64,000 nt of DNA. Source: Escherichia coli (GTDB lineage: Bacteria; Pseudomonadota; Gammaproteobacteria; Enterobacterales; Enterobacteriaceae). The position numbers and the translations under genes are program-made. Below are positions 58,200-64,000 of the stretch, in pieces. The notes under the pieces were generated by a model that saw only the letters and a program-made list of their open reading frames with translations, ran no database searches and was not told where the DNA came from. The stretch lies in contig CP089930.1 in NCBI GenBank assembly GCA_021307345.1, positions 372,001 through 436,000 on the forward strand. The letters are read 5' to 3'. Numbering within the stretch: position 1 is the stretch's first letter; every line of letters begins with the position of its first letter.

Positions 58200-60461
58200 T
58201 TAAATCTGACGGTTTTTATTGAAGTTAATCAAACTACCCGCCTTGATAATCTCGCGCTCTTCCGCAGTCAGATTTTCCATATACAGCGTAATTTCCGTAA
58301 CCGGCGCATCTTCATGGATCACATAACCTTTGAAGGTCGTACCTGGATTATCCAGCGCCGCTTTAATGCCAGGAATATAAATGTAATCCCCCACTTCAAA
58401 GTTCGGCACTTCTGCCATTTGCAGCGGTAACATCCCCCAGTTGATGACATTAGAACGGTAACGTTTAGTCGCGTATTCCTCGGCAATATTCGCCAGACCG
58501 CCAATCACACGCTGGCAGCTCGCCGCCTGTTCACGCGCAGAACCATCACCTGGTTTGACCGCATAAACCATGCTGCCAATTTCAGTTTGCAGCGGATCAA
58601 TATGTTCCTGACCAGCAATCTGTTTAATACGGGCAAATACGGATTCCAGCTCGCTGACATTCCCCGCCAGACGTTGATTTTCCAGCTCAGCAGTGGCTTT
58701 ACTTCTGCCAACATAGCCTGGATCGCGGCGTGACAGGGTAAACTCCGCCAGACCAATCGGATTTGAACGATATGAAGAGGTTTCACCGGAAGGAATCAAT
58801 TCGTCAGTGGTAGTCACTTCGTCGAGGATCTTCGAGCACACTTTGAGGACGATATTGTCAGTCAGCGCACCCAATTCCGGCCAGTCTTTGATGTTCGGTC
58901 CATAGATCAACGGTTGCTGGGTTGCCCCTTTCACAAAGCCCTGATAAACACGGTTTTTATACGGCGTTACATCGAAGGCGTACTCCGGCACGTTGTCCCA
59001 GCAATCAAGTTCGCTGGCAGAGGTTAAATAGCCACCGTTTGCCGCAGTCGCAGCGATAGAACGGGCGTCCATTAATGCAACCGCTGACATCTGCCCATTA
59101 GCTGGCTTAGAGCCTTCGCGGTTCGGGAAGTTACGCGTGGTGTGGCGAATACTCAAACCGTTGTTGATTGGCGTATCACCCGCCCCAAAGCATGGGCCGC
59201 AGAACGCGGTTCTGATGATTGCGCCTGCGCCAATCAAATCTGCTACCACGCCTTTTTTGGCTAAATCCATAAACACCGGCTGCGATGACGGGTAAACCGC
59301 CAGCGAGAAGGTATCATTGCCACAGGATTGACCGCGCAGCGCATTTGCTGCGGCGATAACGTTTTCATAGTTACCGCCAGAACAGCCTGCGATAATCCCC
59401 TGTTGTACTTTCAGGCGTCCATTTTCCACTTTATCCAGCAGCGAGAGTCTGGCTTTACCGTGCGCCACGCGCTCGGACTCAATTTCAATCTCACGCAGAA
59501 TATCGGTCAGGTTCTGGTTCAGCGTGTCGATTTCATACACGTTGCTTGGGTGGAACGGCAGCGCAATCATTGGTTTGATGGCGCTTAAATCAACGCTGAT
59601 GCAGCCATCGTAGTACGCCATCGGTTGAGGGTTAAGCTGGCAGTAATCCTGGCCGCGACCGTGCAGGGCCAGCCAGTTATGGACTTCTTCATCGGTTTGC
59701 CAGACGGAACTTAAACAGGTGGTTTCAGTGGTCATCACGTCAACGCTGTTGCGGAAATCGGTAGAGAGCGCAGCAACACCCGGCCCCACGAACTCCATCA
59801 CTTTATTTTTGACGTAGCCGTTTTTGAACACCGCGCCGATGATCGCCAGCGCCACATCTTGCGGTCCCACATAAGGTGCTGGTTTTCCGGTCAAATGCAC
59901 CGCAACAACGCCCGGATAGTCGATATCCCAGGTATCATTAAGCAGTTGTTTTACCAGCTCGCCGCCGCCCTCACCGACCGCCATTGTCCCTAATGCACCG
60001 TAACGGGTGTGGCTGTCTGAACCGAGGATCATTTTGCCGCCGCCTGCCATCATTTCACGCATATATTGATGGATTACAGCAATATGCGGAGGCACAAAAA
60101 TACCGCCATAACGCTGCGCTGCCGATAAACCAAAAACATGGTCATCACCGTTAATGGTGCCGCCAACTGCGCACAGTGAGTTATGGCAGTTGGTCAGCAC
60201 ATACGGTAGCGGAAAACGTTCCATACCGGACGCTTTAGCGGTCTGTACAATACCAACAAAGGTAATATCGTGAGAGGCTAATGAATCAAACTTAATTTTA
60301 AGTTTGTCCATATTTCCGGATGTATTATGAGAAGAGAGAATAGACCAGGCAATAGTGCCTTTTTTTGCTTCTTCTTTATTAATTTCGCCGGTGAAATGTT
60401 CTTCGGTAATTATTTCGTTATTACTGGCGAGAAACACGCCTTTTTCAGATAACTTGATCAT
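58200..60461 (-). CDS. ybhJ: Aconitase-family hydratase YbhJ
   Basis: A 753-residue protein of the aconitase superfamily. Fe-S cysteine motif [10 protein letters not shown] is intact near residue 445 and [10 protein letters not shown] near 380, so a catalytic 4Fe-4S cluster is possible. Substrate is unknown. Transcribed with ybhI and the broken ybhH upstream, which suggests work on a tricarboxylate or aconitate-like acid. Start at 60461 gives the normal length; an upstream ATG eight codons earlier has no better signal. Confidence 0.92.
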   Translation of the reverse strand: MIKLSEKGVFLASNNEIITEEHFTGEINKEEAKKGTIAWSILSSHNTSGNMDKLKIKFDSLASHDITFVGIVQTAKASGMERFPLPYVLTNCHNSLCAVGGTINGDDHVFGLSAAQRYGGIFVPPHIAVIHQYMREMMAGGGKMILGSDSHTRYGALGTMAVGEGGGELVKQLLNDTWDIDYPGVVAVHLTGKPAPYVGPQDVALAIIGAVFKNGYVKNKVMEFVGPGVAALSTDFRNSVDVMTTETTCLSSVWQTDEEVHNWLALHGRGQDYCQLNPQPMAYYDGCISVDLSAIKPMIALPFHPSNVYEIDTLNQNLTDILREIEIESERVAHGKARLSLLDKVENGRLKVQQGIIAGCSGGNYENVIAAANALRGQSCGNDTFSLAVYPSSQPVFMDLAKKGVVADLIGAGAIIRTAFCGPCFGAGDTPINNGLSIRHTTRNFPNREGSKPANGQMSAVALMDARSIAATAANGGYLTSASELDCWDNVPEYAFDVTPYKNRVYQGFVKGATQQPLIYGPNIKDWPELGALTDNIVLKVCSKILDEVTTTDELIPSGETSSYRSNPIGLAEFTLSRRDPGYVGRSKATAELENQRLAGNVSELESVFARIKQIAGQEHIDPLQTEIGSMVYAVKPGDGSAREQAASCQRVIGGLANIAEEYATKRYRSNVINWGMLPLQMAEVPNFEVGDYIYIPGIKAALDNPGTTFKGYVIHEDAPVTEITLYMENLTAEEREIIKAGSLINFNKNRQI

Positions 60462-60515
60462 CAAATGCTCCAGATATCTGCGCACCGTAAAGTGCGCAGA
60501 AAGATAATAAATGGA

Positions 60516-60642
60516 TATACTCTAAATAATTCGAGTTGCAGGAAGGCGACAAGCGAGTGAATCCCCAGGAGCTTACATAAGTAAGTGACTGGGGTGAGCG
60601 AACGCAGACGCAGCACATGCAACTTGAAGTATGACGAGTATA
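60516..60642. repeat. ERIC (IRU) element, 127 bp
   Basis: Complete 127-bp ERIC with TATAC...GTATA ends and the central GTGAATCCCCAGGAGCTTAC and AAGTAAGTGACTGGGGTGAG. It ends one base before the ybhI stop codon, between ybhI and ybhJ. Confidence 0.93.
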
Positions 60643-60643
60643 T

Positions 60644-62077
60644 TTACAGCATGTTCCAGCCGATCAGCATATTCCACCACCACACGCCGAGGGTGATATG
60701 CACCAGGAAGGTTAATATCGTCAGAACCGCACCGACCAGCCACCAGGACTTAATGTCGTTATAGCCAACACCGAAGATAACCGGACCAGCCGCGCCGCCA
60801 TAGTGAGTGACCATGCCGCCGTAGGAGTTGGAGAACAGCAGCGCCAGCGCAGTTAACATTAACGGTGCGCCGGAGACGTTCGCCAGCATGGCAAATACCG
60901 GCAACATAGCAACGATATAGGCGCTACCAGAAGCGAAGAAATAACGCACGATGATGCTGAGGAAAATAATAACGAAGAAAGCAACGTTACCGTGACCATC
61001 AAATGCCAGGTTATTTTTAAAGACTTCAGCTAACCATTCGAAGAATTTAACTTTCGATAATAAGGAGCTTAAACCGATAATACCGCCGTACCAGATTAAG
61101 GTATTCCAGCCGCCTTTATTTTTAACCACATCTTCCCAGGTCACAATACCCAACAGCAGCATGGTTGCCATAACAACGATTGCCACAGTGGATTCATCAA
61201 CCCCCAGAGACTTACTGAAAATCCAGCCCAGCAGCGCCAGCACAAAGACACCGAGCAGCATTTTTTCGCGAATTTTCATCGGCCCCAGTTCGGCAAGACC
61301 CGCTTTAGCGATAGTTTTGTTATCCACCTTCTTAATTTCTGGCGGATACATGGTGTAAATCACCAGCGGAGTGACCAGCAGCATAATGATGCCAGGCAAA
61401 CCAGCGGCCAACGCCCATCCACCCCAGCTAATTTGCAGATGCAGAATGTCGTTGATCATTTTCAGCGCCAGAATGTTCCCCGCCATTGCGGTAAAGAACA
61501 TATAGCTGGTGGTTTTGGTGACCATGTAAATGGACATCATCAGGTAATGTCCAACACGACGCGGGCTTTTTTCCGGTTCTGACCCCAAAGCCACCGCCAC
61601 GCTGTTGATGATCGGTAACACAATGCCGCCCGCACGCGCGGTGTTAGACGGTGTTGCCGGAGCCAGTACCAGGTCGAGGAATACGGTAACGTAACCCAGA
61701 CCCAAGGTGGTGCTACCAATTTTACCAATCAGCAGATAGGCGATACGTTTGCCTAAGCCGGTGGTAACAAACGCGGCGCTTAAGGTGAACGCCGAGAACA
61801 CCAGCCAGGTTGTACCGGAAGAGTAACCGCTTAATACGGCGGTGGTTTTAAACGCACCATCGGATAAGTTACCCACGACGACCATTGAAGCGGCAACCGC
61901 AATTAACAGTACGACAGGTTCCGGGAATGGCTTAATAACCAGACCCACAATTGCCGCCAGGTAGATACCAAACAGTACCCACGCCAGTTCGCTTAATCCT
62001 GCCGGAGCAGGCATAAAGCCAATAATACATGGGATCGCTAATATCAGAATTAGCTTCCATAACGATTTCTTATTCAT
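60644..62077 (-). CDS. ybhI: DASS-family anion transporter YbhI
   Basis: Inner-membrane dicarboxylate:sodium symporter/antiporter of 477 residues with about twelve hydrophobic segments. The family motif APATPSNTARAGGIVLPI (near residues 136-152) and the C-terminal PVIFGVGYNDIKSWW are conserved. Likely imports citrate, tartrate or a related acid, inferred from relatives. Lies between ybhH and ybhJ. Confidence 0.92.
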   Translation of the reverse strand: MNKKSLWKLILILAIPCIIGFMPAPAGLSELAWVLFGIYLAAIVGLVIKPFPEPVVLLIAVAASMVVVGNLSDGAFKTTAVLSGYSSGTTWLVFSAFTLSAAFVTTGLGKRIAYLLIGKIGSTTLGLGYVTVFLDLVLAPATPSNTARAGGIVLPIINSVAVALGSEPEKSPRRVGHYLMMSIYMVTKTTSYMFFTAMAGNILALKMINDILHLQISWGGWALAAGLPGIIMLLVTPLVIYTMYPPEIKKVDNKTIAKAGLAELGPMKIREKMLLGVFVLALLGWIFSKSLGVDESTVAIVVMATMLLLGIVTWEDVVKNKGGWNTLIWYGGIIGLSSLLSKVKFFEWLAEVFKNNLAFDGHGNVAFFVIIFLSIIVRYFFASGSAYIVAMLPVFAMLANVSGAPLMLTALALLFSNSYGGMVTHYGGAAGPVIFGVGYNDIKSWWLVGAVLTILTFLVHITLGVWWWNMLIGWNML

Positions 62078-63138
62078 TTAAAATCCTGTTCTTTCTGTAT
62101 GACTCATACAGAAGTCCTTTATTGATTGTCCTTATCCTGACAACGAATTTTTTCAGGGAAGATAAACTTCACCGGAAAATATTTTTCTGGTCGTCCGAAT
62201 AACAGATGCACGTAACGTCGTGGCATCCTGACCTTCATTGCTTAAATGAACGTCAAGCGCACCACTGGGGTGTTCAATATTGATATTGCCGTATCCTACA
62301 GAAGGGACGATTTGTCGGGTGACGGTGCCTTCCAGCGCACAGCTACTGGAAATGGCAATAGCACCAGTTATCGCCAGCGCGCGATGGCAAGAATGCGGCA
62401 TAAAATAACGCACATTAATTGCCCCACCTTTCTGTGCTGGAGAAATAAGTACAGGTTTAGGGATAACCATATTACTGACATCGCCTAAGCCCATTGCTTT
62501 ACCCGCTTGTAGACGGATAGATTCAATGCGGGCTAATAATGCTTTGTCGGCATCCAGTTCCGCTGGTAATTCATAGCCTGTTTTTCCCAGATATTCAGCT
62601 GGAATAATAACGACTGGCATCGCCATATCGATACAAGTCACCGGGACATCGTCAAAATAATCAATTTGTTTATCTGTCGGGAAGACTTTTCCGGTTTTCG
62701 TTCCTGCTGCATTCAGAAAAGTGAGCGCGACCGGCGCGGCTGTCCCTGGTACACCATCAATTCTGGCGCTACCCTCATACTCGACGACACCGTTTGGCGT
62801 TTGAACATCGGCTTCGATGAACGTGCCTGTATTGACGTTACGGATACGCACGCGGGTGACCGGTGATGTCGCTGCAATCAAACCATTTTCAATGGCGAAT
62901 GCCCCAACACCAGACAACATATTGCCGCAGTTAGGTGTGGTATCGACACGTTGCTCATGGACGATTACCTGCGCAAACAAATAATCGACATCAGCACGCG
63001 GATCGCTGGAACGGCTAATAATGGCGACTTTACTGGTCAGCGGATTACCGCCGCCGATACCGTCAATTTCCAGATCATTACCGGGTGATGCTGCCAACTT
63101 ACTGATTTAGTGTATGATGGTGTTTTTGAGGTGCTCCA

Positions 63139-63414
63139 GTGGCTTCTGTTTCTATCAGCTGTCCCTCCTGTTCAGCTACTGACGGGGTGGTGCGTAACGG
63201 CAAAAGCACCGCCGGACATCAGCGCTATCTCTGCTCTCACTGCCGTAAAACATGGCAACTGCAGTTCACTTACACCGCTTCTCAACCCGGTACGCACCAG
63301 AAAATCATTGATATGGCCATGAATGGCGTTGGATGCCGGGCAACTGCCCGCATTATGGGCGTTGGCCTCAACACGATTTTACGTCACTTAAAAAACTCAG
63401 GCCGCAGTCGGTAA
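63139..63414 (+). CDS. insA: IS1 InsA (regulator and transposase N-terminal part)
   Basis: A 91-residue DNA-binding protein that binds the IS1 ends and represses its promoter. Zinc-finger cysteines CPSC and CSHC in the first 35 residues, followed by an HTH. A -1 frameshift on A6C at 63390-63396 fuses it with the insB frame into InsAB', the transposase. Confidence 0.96.
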
Positions 63415-63836
63415 CCTCGCGCATACAGCCGGGCAGTGACGTCATCGTCTGCGCGGAAATGGACGAACAGTGGGGCTATGTCGGGGCTAAATCGCGCCAG
63501 CGCTGGCTGTTTTACGCGTATGACAGGCTCCGGAAGACGGTTGTTGCGCACGTATTCGGTGAACGCACTATGGCGACGCTGGGGCGTCTTATGAGCCTGC
63601 TGTCACCCTTTGACGTGGTGATATGGATGACGGATGGCTGGCCGCTGTATGAATCCCGCCTGAAGGGAAAGCTGCACGTAATCAGCAAGCGATATACGCA
63701 GCGAATTGAGCGGCATAACCTGAATCTGAGGCAGCACCTGGCACGGCTGGGACGGAAGTCGCTGTCGTTTTCAAAATCGGTGGAGCTGCATGACAAAGTC
63801 ATCGGGCATTATCTGAACATAAAACACTATCAATAA
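63333..63836 (+). CDS. insB: IS1 InsB frame (transposase catalytic part)
   Basis: Overlapping 167-residue frame, read mainly as the fusion InsAB' by -1 frameshifting. It contains the DDE-type catalytic region ([24 protein letters not shown] and the later acidic/HDKVIGHYL segment). Direct initiation inside this frame is not normally productive. Confidence 0.95.
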
Positions 63837-64000
63837 GTTAGAGTCATTACCCATTACCGGAACCCATAATTGCCATCAATATTTTATCGCGCTGCGTTTG
63901 ATCTTCGGGTAAATGTTCCGCTAACAGGAACGCGCCCCTCGAGGTTCCACCTCGCATCATCACGCAGGGTATTTTTTTCATAATAATGCCCTCAATTTAA

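Larger units (their letters stand above)
63084..63851 (+). mobile_element. Insertion sequence IS1 (complete)
   Basis: Full IS1 of 767-768 bp with left end GGTGATGCTGCCAACTTACT and right end AGTTAGAGTCATTACC; inverted ends differ slightly, as usual. Flanked by CATTACCGG on both sides (left 63076-63084, right 63852-63860), where one G may belong either to IS or to the target: 8-bp duplication with a 768-bp element or 9-bp with 767 bp. Carries insA and insB. Confidence 0.97.
62153..63981 (-). pseudogene. ybhH: ybhH, PrpF-family isomerase, interrupted by IS1
   Basis: The N-terminal 43 codons (starting MKKIPCVMMRGGTSRGAF, read from 63981) are separated from the rest of the gene (62153-63083, residues GNDLEIDGIGGGNP onward) by IS1 inserted opposite to the direction of transcription. 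Outside the insertion the frame is open and the C-terminal end (GEVYLP) is intact, so the disruption appears recent. The intact protein is about 350 residues and belongs to the PrpF/AcnD-accessory family of aconitate isomerases. An IS1-derived ATG at 63097 could produce an N-terminally truncated protein, which I consider unlikely to be active. Confidence 0.92.

Noticed and set aside
63085-63097. ATG at 63097 within IS1 as a new start of ybhH
   Set aside because: It is created by the IS1 end and would make a protein missing the first 43 residues, including the conserved MRGGTSRG region; treated as part of the pseudogene.

Overview
The window is a stretch of enterobacterial chromosome that I recognise, by protein sequence and gene order, as the Escherichia coli bio / moa / gln / ybi-ybh region (about 17-19 min on the classical map), presented in the orientation opposite to the usual map. 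Nearly every reading frame matches an E. coli family at full length. The lambda attachment core between ybhB and ybhC, the bidirectional bio operator, LexA boxes at dinG and uvrB, a Moco riboswitch before moaA and REP/BIME, Box-C-like and ERIC repeats all fit E. coli or a very close relative such as Shigella. It is not K-12: IS1 interrupts ybhH, and a gene for a phosphoethanolamine-transferase-like membrane protein lies between ybhL and ybhN, where K-12 (from memory) carries ybhM.

Layout. 0.1-5.8 kb: glycyl-radical enzyme and activase (pflE-pflF), HAD sugar phosphatase ybiV and DUF1479 protein ybiU; these three units share a palindromic operator-like site. 6.0-13.2 kb: ABC-F protein ybiT, L,D-transpeptidase ldtB, the manganese genes mntR/mntS with ybiR, opgE and ompX. 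13.5-17.9 kb: rhtA, dps and the glutamine transporter glnHPQ. 18-26 kb: mechanosensitive channel ybiO, rlmF, the iron/catecholate group fiu-ybiX-ybiI flanked by two YhcN-family genes (mcbA, ybiJ). 26-32 kb: hcxB, the SOS pair dinG-ybiB, and rhlE. 32.1-37.8 kb: TetR regulator cecR and the ybhGFSR drug/cation exporter. 37.8-41.3 kb: ybhQ and the ybhP-clsB-ybhN phospholipid operon. 41.5-44.2 kb: the AT-rich accessory gene and ybhL. 44.3-47.2 kb: moaABCDE with riboswitch. 47.4-50.5 kb: yvcK homologue and uvrB. 51.1-56.1 kb: bioA and bioBFCD, divergent. 56.1-62.1 kb: ybhB, attB, ybhC, aconitase-like ybhJ, transporter ybhI. 62.1-64 kb: ybhH broken by IS1.

How the genes work together: bioA/B/F/C/D make biotin from malonyl-ACP through pimeloyl-ACP; moaA-E make molybdopterin; cecR controls the exporter genes that follow it; mntR controls mntS; LexA controls uvrB and dinG-ybiB; Fur probably controls fiu. 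Most of the window is ordinary core genome. The parts that deserve attention are the shared operator of the pflEF/ybiV/ybiU group, the accessory transferase gene, a probable small RNA on the + strand between uvrB and bioD, and the IS1 disruption at the head of the ybhHIJ cluster. I saw no CRISPR array, tRNA, rRNA, prophage or obvious defence system.
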